From a bacterium (GTDB taxonomy: Bacteria; Electryoneota; Electryoneia; Electryoneales; Electryoneaceae), in the NCBI GenBank assembly GCA_014729955.1, contig WJJA01000525.1, positions 1 through 7,044 on the forward strand: a stretch of DNA of 7,044 nucleotides, written 5' to 3'. Positions 1 to 5,256 of this stretch are shown piece by piece. Position 1 is the stretch's first letter. The number at the start of each line of letters is the position of its first letter. The translations under genes were made by a program, and so were the position numbers. The notes under the pieces were generated by a model that saw only the letters and a program-made list of their open reading frames with translations, did not search any database and had not been told where the DNA came from.

Positions 1-1299
1 CAGGTGCACTGCGGCAGTGAATACTCCCGTTATCCTCGGGACGGCGACCAGGGCATCAGGGAGCGGTTTGAAGATCTTCCACCGGAAGACGATTATATCA
101 TCTTTGAACTGCACCCGGATTCCGGTGAAGTTGCGCTTCGTGAATACGCGGTGGATATGGGGGCAGACCTGGTGATTTGCCACCATCCACATGTGATCCA
201 GGGTGTGCAGATTTACAACGGCAAACTGATCGTACACAGCCTCGGCGATTTCATCTTCGATCTCTCTTATCCGAAAACTCTTCCTTCCATGCTGGCTGAG
301 ATTCATGTCGGTCCTGACAGTGTGGACGCCGCAGCCGTTCGACCGCTGTACATCGAAGGATATGTACCGGTCGAGGCGCAGGGGATGCTCGGCCGGAACA
401 TTCTGGACCTGCTGACACACTACTCGAAACTGCTCGATACACACTTGATCCGTATGCCGGGCATGAATACCGCGACCGTCTTCTGGGACACCACCCATCA
501 GCGTTTCTATGAAGAGAGTTACGATACGCTTGCACTGGTTGAAGAGGGTGACGGCATGAGGATCACCAGGCCCTTCCGTATGACCGGTGAAGGCTATGTC
601 ACCGAAATCCAGGCAATACAACCGGACGGGGAAGTGCAAATCCGATATGGTCGGGATCTGCTGCTGTGGGGTAACATGGAGGACGAGGGCGCTGATCCCT
701 GGGAGATCAATTCGGATTACGAAAGCTACGATGACCAGTTTGCCGTGCAGGGAAGACGGAGTATTCGCATCAGTCTGCCTTCTGGTTTAGGCGACAACTA
801 TGTCATCCAGTTCAAGAAACGTTTCCAGATCGATCCTTCTCGTCCGCACAGCGCGTTGGGATGGATGAGAGCGGAAAACGTGCGCGATACCGGCTTTCAG
901 TTTCGTTTTTATACGAGTCGCTACGATGGAGGTCACTCTTACGAATCGATGCCGGTTGAGCTGGACGGCGACAGCGACTGGATCCCGGTATGGGATGATT
1001 TTTACGATCTCGAAGGCAATTGGCGTTACATCAATACTCGTGTTACAACCTATCCGCCCTATTACAATACAGCCAATGCATGGTTCGACGATCTCGTCTT
1101 CATTGAGTGGGCGGATTGGGATTTGGAGCCCGTTAACGCGACCACAGAGCTGCCCTACCCGAACGGGTATCGCTATGCCCAGGTTCGTGTGGAGAGCGAG
1201 AACGCGCAGCAGGTGATTGTGCGCTACAAACGTGAATGGCCGTTTGTGGAGCCGGAGTTCCAGGGTGTCATTGAAACAGCAAACACGAACTCGGACTAG
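1..1299 (+). CDS. CapA-family (PGA_cap) protein with C-terminal beta-sandwich extension, 5'-truncated
   Basis: The reading frame is open from base 1, so the start and the N-terminal half of the metallophosphatase-like fold lie outside the window; 432 residues remain (numbered from base 1). The family mark is the end of the PGA_cap domain: VHCGSEYSRYP (2-12), ADLVICHHPHVIQGVQ (55-70) and GKLIVHSLGDFIFD (74-87). These match the HWG.EY, GHHPHV.QG and SLGNF.FD blocks of CapA proteins, which are linked to poly-gamma-glutamate capsule synthesis and other envelope roles. Here the usual Trp of HWG is Cys. About 25 extra residues separate the first two blocks. Residues about 200-370 look like a second domain: LLLWGNMED at 220-228, VQGRRSIRI at 249-257 and AWFDDLVFIEW at 360-370 have the N-x-E-D opening and DD closing strand of CBM4_9-like jelly rolls. 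A short beta-rich tail follows. The substrate is unknown. The TAG stop lies inside a repeat element. Confidence 0.85.
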   Translation, partial: QVHCGSEYSRYPRDGDQGIRERFEDLPPEDDYIIFELHPDSGEVALREYAVDMGADLVICHHPHVIQGVQIYNGKLIVHSLGDFIFDLSYPKTLPSMLAEIHVGPDSVDAAAVRPLYIEGYVPVEAQGMLGRNILDLLTHYSKLLDTHLIRMPGMNTATVFWDTTHQRFYEESYDTLALVEEGDGMRITRPFRMTGEGYVTEIQAIQPDGEVQIRYGRDLLLWGNMEDEGADPWEINSDYESYDDQFAVQGRRSIRISLPSGLGDNYVIQFKKRFQIDPSRPHSALGWMRAENVRDTGFQFRFYTSRYDGGHSYESMPVELDGDSDWIPVWDDFYDLEGNWRYINTRVTTYPPYYNTANAWFDDLVFIEWADWDLEPVNATTELPYPNGYRYAQVRVESENAQQVIVRYKREWPFVEPEFQGVIETANTNSD

Positions 1300-1326
1300 C
1301 CCGAATATTTCATGAATGGCGAGAGT
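1287..1326 (+). repeat. Repeat copy A, overlapping the CapA stop codon
   Basis: GAACTCG (1287-1293), CTAGCCCG (1296-1303), ATTTCATG (1307-1314) and TGGCGAGAG (1317-1325) recur in the same order and strand at 1525-1578. Copy A lacks the left palindrome arm found in the second copy. The element supplies the last codons and the TAG stop of the CapA gene. The match is imperfect and was seen by eye; a short diverged repeat is the best reading, but chance similarity is not excluded. Confidence 0.5.
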
Positions 1327-1382
1327 CTTCTTTTCTAAAAGATATATTAACAACAAGATAATGTCGCGCTGTACAGGTTTTC

Positions 1383-1404
1383 CCTGACACAGATTGTGTC
1401 CAGG
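1383..1404 (+). other. Small hairpin in the intergenic region
   Basis: CCTG-ACACA (1383-1391) pairs with TGTGT-CAGG (1395-1399 and 1401-1404) around a GAT loop, with one bulged C at 1400. There are nine pairs and no T-run after it, so it is not an intrinsic terminator. It may be a structural part of a transcript ending at 1611. Confidence 0.4.
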
Positions 1405-1524
1405 CCAATCTCATCTATTCATTCCCCCTTCGGGCGGTCCCAACTGCGTCATCTGCTTTGTTGGAAAGGGTTCGCGGTATTGCGATACAGCTTCATCCTT
1501 CGCGCCTCACATCTGACACAGTTT

Positions 1525-1578
1525 GAACTCGTGAAATATCCGGGCTAGCCCGGCTGCATTTCATGGCAGTGCGAGAAA
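1525..1578 (+). repeat. Repeat copy B containing a CTAG-centred palindrome
   Basis: The core CCGGGCTAGCCCGG (1540-1553) is a perfect 14-base palindrome centred on CTAG. It is bracketed by TGAAAT (1532-1537) and ATTTCA (1558-1563), which are inverted copies of each other, giving a 32-base dyad at 1532-1563. GAACTCG (1525-1531) on the left and TGCGAGA (1570-1576) on the right match the flanks of copy A at the CapA stop. No T-run follows on either strand, which argues against a simple terminator. It resembles a REP-like dispersed palindromic repeat; that class assignment is inference. Confidence 0.55.
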
Positions 1579-1581
1579 CAC

Positions 1582-1611
1582 GTCAGCCCGCATCAGAGCG
1601 GGCTGACTTTT
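1582..1611 (+). terminator. Intrinsic (Rho-independent) terminator
   Basis: GTCAGCCCGC (1582-1591) pairs perfectly with GCGGGCTGAC (1598-1607) around the loop ATCAGA, followed by TTTT (1608-1611). The T-run orients it to the + strand, 283 bases after the CapA stop. On the - strand the stem is followed by a weaker T-rich stretch (TGTTTCT), so it may also end the proline dehydrogenase transcript, whose stop lies about 84 bases away. Confidence 0.8.
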
Positions 1612-1617
1612 GAGCTG

Positions 1618-1635
1618 TCATTCCAGTGCGATCAA
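1618..1635 (+). repeat. Possible third partial repeat copy
   Basis: This 18-base segment matches 1561-1578 (the right end of copy B) at 14 of 18 positions, sharing TCAT and CAGTGCGA. The two copies stand on either side of the intrinsic terminator as direct repeats. It is short, so the call is tentative. Confidence 0.3.
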
Positions 1636-1690
1636 CTACGCACCCGCTTTGGCAAGCCTCAGCGGGGACGTCTTGAATCCCTGCGACACT

Positions 1691-2599
1691 CTACTTCCGG
1701 GAAATCCCGAGAATGTCCTTGGCGACATAGCCGGCAATCTTCGGATTCTCCTTCAAACGACGTGTCGAATAGGGATACCAGTCCTGCCCGAACGGTACAT
1801 AAACCCGCATCTTGTGGCCGTCCTGCACAATTTGTCGACGCAGCGATTCCGTCACACCGAGAAGCATCTGAAATTCATACTGATCTTTCTCTACCCCCAT
1901 TTCATCAATGAGGCGATACGCTTCCCAGACAAGCATTTCGTCATGGGTTGCGATGCCGACATACATCCCTGCCTCCAGAGCCTTGCGAAGCAAAAGGATG
2001 TAGTTCTTACGGACGATATCGAAATCGCGATAGGCGATTTCGTGAGGCTCGATATAAATCCCCTTGCAGAGCCGGATATTGGCTTTGACAGGAGCGAGGC
2101 GTGATTCGATGTCGTGTAACGTGCGCCGCAGGTAAGCCTGCACGACGACACCGATCCTGGGATATTCCTTTACCAGGTCTTCATACAGGTCCAGCGTGAG
2201 AGTGGTGAAGGGGCTGTCTTCCATGTCGATACGGATGAAATTGTCATAGGGCTTGACTACTTCAATCACACGACGGTAATTGTCGCGACAGAACGCCGGG
2301 TCGATGCCGAGACCAAACTGGGTTGGCTTAATTGAAATGTTGGCATCAAGCTTTTCCCGCTCGATCGCTTCCACGACCTGGATATAGCGGTCTACCGCGC
2401 GAGTTGCCTGCTCTTTCCTTGTAATGCCTTCACCCAGAACATCAATGGTAGCGCAGATTCCCTGCCGATTGAGGCGCTGCACCGTATCGATTGCATCCTG
2501 AAGGCTCTCACCCGCGATATAAGGATCCGCAAAATGACGGACCAGCTTTTTCGGCACAAACGGCATTCCGGCAACGACCAGGCTGTCGAACAGGCTCAT
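1691..2599 (-). CDS. putB: Proline dehydrogenase, monofunctional (PutB/PRODH type)
   Basis: This FAD-dependent enzyme oxidises L-proline to 1-pyrroline-5-carboxylate, the first step of proline breakdown, normally at the inner face of the membrane and passing electrons to quinone. The chosen start gives 302 residues, the usual length for single-domain PRODH (about 300-307 in Thermus and Bacillus). The (beta/alpha)8 barrel keeps the key residues: K91 in SIKPTQFG, D125 in RIDMEDS, Q154/Y156/R158 in VVVQAYLRR, K179 in RLCKGIYIEP, H219 in IATHDE, Y267 in RVYVPFG, and the substrate-binding pair R280-R281 in YSTRRLKEN. The Y267-to-R280 spacing of 13 equals that of the T. thermophilus enzyme. The frame extends upstream to 2752, but those 51 extra residues are low-complexity and overlap the promoter. 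The ATG at 2599 has GAGGG just upstream. No P5C dehydrogenase domain or neighbouring gene is visible, so the second step must be encoded elsewhere. Confidence 0.95.
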   Translation of the reverse strand: MSLFDSLVVAGMPFVPKKLVRHFADPYIAGESLQDAIDTVQRLNRQGICATIDVLGEGITRKEQATRAVDRYIQVVEAIEREKLDANISIKPTQFGLGIDPAFCRDNYRRVIEVVKPYDNFIRIDMEDSPFTTLTLDLYEDLVKEYPRIGVVVQAYLRRTLHDIESRLAPVKANIRLCKGIYIEPHEIAYRDFDIVRKNYILLLRKALEAGMYVGIATHDEMLVWEAYRLIDEMGVEKDQYEFQMLLGVTESLRRQIVQDGHKMRVYVPFGQDWYPYSTRRLKENPKIAGYVAKDILGISRK

Positions 2600-2626
2600 G
2601 GCATCCCTCAAACGGCTGTTTTTGTC

Positions 2627-2641
2627 TTTGTCAGGGACAAA
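2627..2641. promoter_or_regulatory. Inverted repeat over the putB start site (operator candidate)
   Basis: TTTGTC (2627-2632) and GACAAA (2636-2641) are perfect inverted arms around AGG. The repeat covers the predicted transcription start and touches the -10 box, a classic place for a repressor. The regulator is unknown. It could instead be a short leader hairpin. Confidence 0.4.
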
Positions 2642-2668
2642 TATACCATGAGTGAAAGGTGGGGGCAA
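2633..2668 (-). promoter_or_regulatory. Sigma70-like promoter of proline dehydrogenase
   Basis: On the - strand, TTGCCC (-35, 2668-2663) and TATATT (-10, 2645-2640) are separated by exactly 17 bases. Transcription would start near 2633, giving a leader of about 34 bases before the ATG at 2599. This also supports the shorter start, because the longer frame would begin upstream of the promoter. Confidence 0.6.
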
Positions 2669-2674
2669 TTCACT
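2651..2674. promoter_or_regulatory. Inverted repeat across the putB -35 region (operator candidate)
   Basis: AGTGAA (2651-2656) and TTCACT (2669-2674) are perfect 6-base arms with a 12-base spacer, a spacing that would put the half-sites on one face of the helix for a dimeric regulator. The repeat spans the -35 box and the promoter spacer. Further TTCACT (2742-2747) and GTGAA (2699-2703) half-sites lie in the same divergent region, closer to the LOG gene. No convincing promoter for the LOG-side operon was found here. Confidence 0.35.
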
Positions 2675-2806
2675 CCGCTCATCGTGCCATGCCGTGTTGT
2701 GAAACTGCGAACGTAATCGTTTTGGTCTTCGGCAACGGCTCTTCACTGGCATGCCTGCTTTCCGGAACCTACCTTACCTGCCGGGAATACACGAGAAAGG
2801 GCGCAA

Positions 2807-3307
2807 ATGCCGGCGGTTACGGTATTCGGTAGCGGAGCGGATTCGCTCGAGGAAGCGACCTGGGCCGATGCGGTCAAACTGGGACAGATGCTGGCTTTTC
2901 AGGGATGCGAAGTCGTGACAGGAGGCTACGGCGGCATTATGGCAGCCGTGAGCGAAGGAGCCGCAAAGATCCCAGGCGCGACCATCACCGGTGTGCTCCA
3001 TCTGCCTCCGGATGAAAAGCCACCCAACCAGTTTATCAACAACGTGATCGAGGCAATGGACTACCAGGAGCGCATGGCGACGCTGCTGCGTGTACCATCA
3101 GCAATTGCCTTTGGTGGAGGTAGCGGAACATTCGCTGAGGTCGCCGTGTCGATCGCCCTGCTGGAGCGGTTTCCGGGACGACGTCTCGCGATAAAAACCG
3201 AAGCCTGGAAACATGATTTCTTCCAACAAATCAAGCACTCTAATGCCGTGCTGTGGTGGAGAAGTGTTGAAGATTTGTACGGCTGGATTGAGTCGTTGCA
3301 TGAGTAA
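2807..3307 (+). CDS. LOG-family Rossmann protein (TIGR00725 / lysine-decarboxylase-like fold)
   Basis: This 166-residue protein has the LOG-family nucleotide-binding Rossmann layout. VTVFGSG (4-10) is the first strand and turn. GGYGGIMAAVSEGA (39-52) matches the GG..GLM.AV..GA block. QERMATLL (87-94) contains the conserved Arg, and GGGSGTFAE (103-111) is the variant of PGG.GT..E that carries the active-site Thr/Glu region. Characterised members hydrolyse nucleoside 5'-monophosphates (for example cytokinin riboside monophosphate) to free base and ribose 5-phosphate. The leading Pro of the signature is Gly here, so the true substrate is uncertain. The older label 'lysine decarboxylase' should not be used. 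The start has GAAAGG (2795-2800) six bases ahead. It heads a tightly packed + strand cluster; its stop overlaps the next gene's likely start by 8 bases. It may be cytosolic (no signal or membrane segment). Confidence 0.85.
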   Translation: MPAVTVFGSGADSLEEATWADAVKLGQMLAFQGCEVVTGGYGGIMAAVSEGAAKIPGATITGVLHLPPDEKPPNQFINNVIEAMDYQERMATLLRVPSAIAFGGGSGTFAEVAVSIALLERFPGRRLAIKTEAWKHDFFQQIKHSNAVLWWRSVEDLYGWIESLHE

Positions 3308-4199
3308 GGACAAAGTGCATCAAGTATGGAGGAGAGTAATCCTGCAAAGCAACCAACGATCTATAGCAGCAGCAGGACACCCAATACTGAATGCCGTAAT
3401 CAGCCTTCTGCTGGTCATTATTTCTGTATCGGGTACGGGCTGCAGCAAGCAATCCCGGGAGCTGCAAATACTCCTCAGCGGCAATATGCGCGGTCTGATC
3501 GAACCCTGTGACTGCGAGTTGGGACCGATGGGGGGACTCGCTAAACGTGCGACGATGATGGATCGCCTCGACCCGGACGGCACCGCGTTGCGATTCGATA
3601 CCGGCAACCTGGTCAGTGAAATTTCGGTTGAAGAAGACTTTGCAGCAATTGCGGACATCTATGATCATCTCGACTACGACGCTGTCGTTCCAGGGGTGGG
3701 GGACAGTGTTCTGTATCTCTCTGACTCAGTATGGTCTCATCGAATCCCCTGGTTGAGTGACGAGGGTCCCTACCTGTATGAATGGCCGGGCGGAGTGATC
3801 CGGTTGCAGGCATTCAGTTCCTACTGGCTGCCGGAGTCGATGGCGGCGGAGGCGGATACGGTTACGGAGCCGGCTCGGGAAGATGATGACACACTGCGTG
3901 TGTGGCTTGCCAATATGGATCGCGGTGAACTGAAGCTGCTTCTGGATCGCATGCCCAACCCGGATGTGGTATTTCTGGGCCCGAGTGACTACATTGCTCC
4001 CTCGCCCGACACCCTGCAACAAACCCTGGTTTTAAGCACCGGTGACGAAGGGATGGATCTTCTGTCCGTAAAAATCGAGCGGAACGGGAACGGAGGGTTT
4101 CGAGTACATCCCTCGTGGCACAACCTTGATCCTGATGTTCCAGAAGATCCGGTCGTGAAGGGTATGATAGAAGCAGGAAGCACGGATGATTCCAGATAA
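3300..4199 (+). CDS. Putative lipoprotein, degenerate metallophosphatase/5'-nucleotidase-like
   Basis: This is a 299-residue envelope protein of unknown function. After a basic N-terminus, a hydrophobic stretch (about 29-46) ends in VSGTGC, so C48 may be lipidated; the Gly at -3 is unusual for a lipobox, so an uncleaved anchor or plain signal peptide is possible. ILLSGNMRGLIEPCDCELG (57-75) with GGLAKRATMMDRL (78-90) matches the SGN..G.LEPCGC..LGGLARRA opening of a family of secreted UshA-like proteins, often seen near multihaem cytochromes. RFDTGN (98-103), YDAVVPGVGD (126-135) and PDVVFLGPSD (221-230) sit where calcineurin-like enzymes carry D.GD, YDA...GNHE and D.vi.GH. Most metal ligands are missing, so catalysis is doubtful. 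C70 and C72 form a CxC. The ATG at 3300 overlaps the LOG stop but has no Shine-Dalgarno; GTG at 3315 is the rival start. The end overlaps mltG by 14 bases. Confidence 0.75.
   Translation: MSKDKVHQVWRRVILQSNQRSIAAAGHPILNAVISLLLVIISVSGTGCSKQSRELQILLSGNMRGLIEPCDCELGPMGGLAKRATMMDRLDPDGTALRFDTGNLVSEISVEEDFAAIADIYDHLDYDAVVPGVGDSVLYLSDSVWSHRIPWLSDEGPYLYEWPGGVIRLQAFSSYWLPESMAAEADTVTEPAREDDDTLRVWLANMDRGELKLLLDRMPNPDVVFLGPSDYIAPSPDTLQQTLVLSTGDEGMDLLSVKIERNGNGGFRVHPSWHNLDPDVPEDPVVKGMIEAGSTDDSR
3306..3310 (+). promoter_or_regulatory. Ribosome binding site favouring a GTG start at 3315
   Basis: AAGGA is followed by CAAA and then GTG at 3315, in frame with the ATG at 3300. The ATG itself has no purine-rich site. 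With the GTG start the protein would lose five residues and begin VHQVWRR. Translational coupling to the LOG gene could instead serve the ATG. Confidence 0.35.
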
Positions 4200-5244
4200 A
4201 GACTCCGCGAAGTATCGCTCAGGAAAAATCAAACCTCTCGTCGTCGTGGGGATAGCGGTAGCCTCGCTGGTCCTCGCGGCATTAATCGCAGTGTATGTCT
4301 ATGTATCCGGCGAGGGGGCTGATCCATCACTTGAAGGCGCATACAGGTACCAGGTGCCCCCCGGCGCCTCTACATGGCGGGTCGCACGCGATCTGCAAAA
4401 GGCCGGGTTGATCGACGATGCCCGCCGTTTCGTTTTCCATGTCAAATGGCGTGGTCTGGACGGCGAGCTGAAGAAGGGGACATACGATCTGCCGCGCTCC
4501 GGTTCCATGAAGCAGTTCGCCTCCATTCTAGGTGAAGGGCGCGAGGTGGAGGTGCAGGTCACCATCACCGAAGGAATGACCGCAAAACTTGTGGCACGAG
4601 AACTGGTGAAGCAGGGAGTGCTGCTGGACAGCTCGGCTTTTGTTGATCAGGTGCACAATCCCTCATATGCGAAAGAATTGGGGCTCGAGGTACGAACCCT
4701 GGAAGGGTTTCTCTTCCCGGAAACCTACACCTTTCACCTGAATGAACCTCCACGGAAGATTGTTCGGGTGATGGTGGAAATGTTTCACGAGAAGGTCGGG
4801 CCGAAACGTCTGCAGGCGTTGCGCAACACCGAACTTGGTCTGTTTCGATCGATAACGCTTGCGAGTATCGTCGCCGGTGAATACCAACTCCCGGAAGAGG
4901 CGCCGATTATCGCAGGACTGTACTATAACCGGCTGGATCGGGGATGGCGTCTGCAGGCCTGCCCGACGGTGCAGTACCTGCTCCCGGAGGGTCCGAGACG
5001 TTTGTACCTTAAAGATCTTAAGATCGAATCTCCCTATAACACCTATCGAAACCGCGGTCTACCGCCCGGACCGATCAACAACCCGGGGCTGATTGCAATT
5101 GATGCCGTCTTGAATCCTGCCGACGTACCCTATATGTTCATGGTGGCGCGCGGAGACGGCGGGCATGTGTTCAGCACAACAGGCGAACAGCACGCCGCCG
5201 CCAAACGTGAATACGACAGGAAGTTTCGCAACGGCACACCCTAG
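4186..5244 (+). CDS. mltG: Endolytic peptidoglycan transglycosylase MltG (YceG)
   Basis: MltG cleaves nascent glycan strands within the chain at the inner membrane and is thought to set strand length during elongation. The 352-residue protein has a basic cytoplasmic tail, one membrane helix (about 17-40), a LysM-like region (about 53-120) with PPGASTWRVARDL, then the YceG domain: VTITEGMT (125-132), LEGFLFPETYTF (172-183), ASIVAGEYQLPEEA (226-239), YYNRLDRGWRLQACPTVQY (246-264), YNTYRNRGLPPGPINNPG (284-301) and GDGGHVFSTTGEQH (323-336). E232 aligns with E. coli catalytic E218. The usual EKE and DPT triplets are AGE and CPT here. AGGAAG (4175-4180) lies five bases before the ATG. It overlaps the lipoprotein gene by 14 bases and precedes uvrD by 12, consistent with one operon. 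Confidence 0.95.
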   Translation: MIPDKDSAKYRSGKIKPLVVVGIAVASLVLAALIAVYVYVSGEGADPSLEGAYRYQVPPGASTWRVARDLQKAGLIDDARRFVFHVKWRGLDGELKKGTYDLPRSGSMKQFASILGEGREVEVQVTITEGMTAKLVARELVKQGVLLDSSAFVDQVHNPSYAKELGLEVRTLEGFLFPETYTFHLNEPPRKIVRVMVEMFHEKVGPKRLQALRNTELGLFRSITLASIVAGEYQLPEEAPIIAGLYYNRLDRGWRLQACPTVQYLLPEGPRRLYLKDLKIESPYNTYRNRGLPPGPINNPGLIAIDAVLNPADVPYMFMVARGDGGHVFSTTGEQHAAAKREYDRKFRNGTP

Positions 5245-5256
5245 GAAAACCGACGC

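Larger units (their letters stand above)
1300..1690. other. Non-coding convergent intergenic region with repeats and hairpins
   Basis: This 391-base stretch lies between the stop codons of the CapA gene (+) and proline dehydrogenase (-). No ORF in it looks real. It contains, in order: the rest of repeat copy A; an AT-rich patch at about 1331-1365 with TATATT (1343-1348) and GATAAT (1357-1362), which could be -10 boxes but lack a convincing -35; a hairpin at 1383-1404; repeat copy B with a perfect palindrome (1540-1553); and an intrinsic terminator (1582-1611). The 9-mer CTGACACAG occurs at 1384-1392 and again at 1513-1521. No tRNA cloverleaf was found. The T-run of the terminator is on the + strand, so a + strand transcript ends here: either a long CapA 3' UTR or a separate RNA. 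Confidence 0.7.

Noticed and set aside
787..1356. Open frame of 189 codons on the - strand
   Set aside because: It is antisense to the CapA-like gene and shows no domain, signal or ribosome binding site.
1430..1580. Search for a tRNA (GGTTCG-like string near 1468)
   Set aside because: No acceptor stem, anticodon arm or matching T-arm could be built around it.
1610..2104. Open frame of 164 codons on the + strand
   Set aside because: It lies antisense to the well-supported proline dehydrogenase, has no recognisable motifs, and starts inside the terminator T-run.
2600..2752. N-terminal extension of proline dehydrogenase by 51 residues
   Set aside because: It would start upstream of a good promoter, lacks similarity to PRODH N-termini, and the ATG at 2599 gives the standard family length.
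3213..3299. Upstream start for the lipoprotein gene at 3213
   Set aside because: It would overlap the LOG gene by 95 bases and put 29 extra residues before the signal-like segment; ATG 3300 or GTG 3315 fit better.
5008..5022. Perfect inverted repeat CTTAA-AGATC-TTAAG
   Set aside because: It lies inside mltG, where it encodes the LKDLK stretch; nothing suggests a regulatory role.
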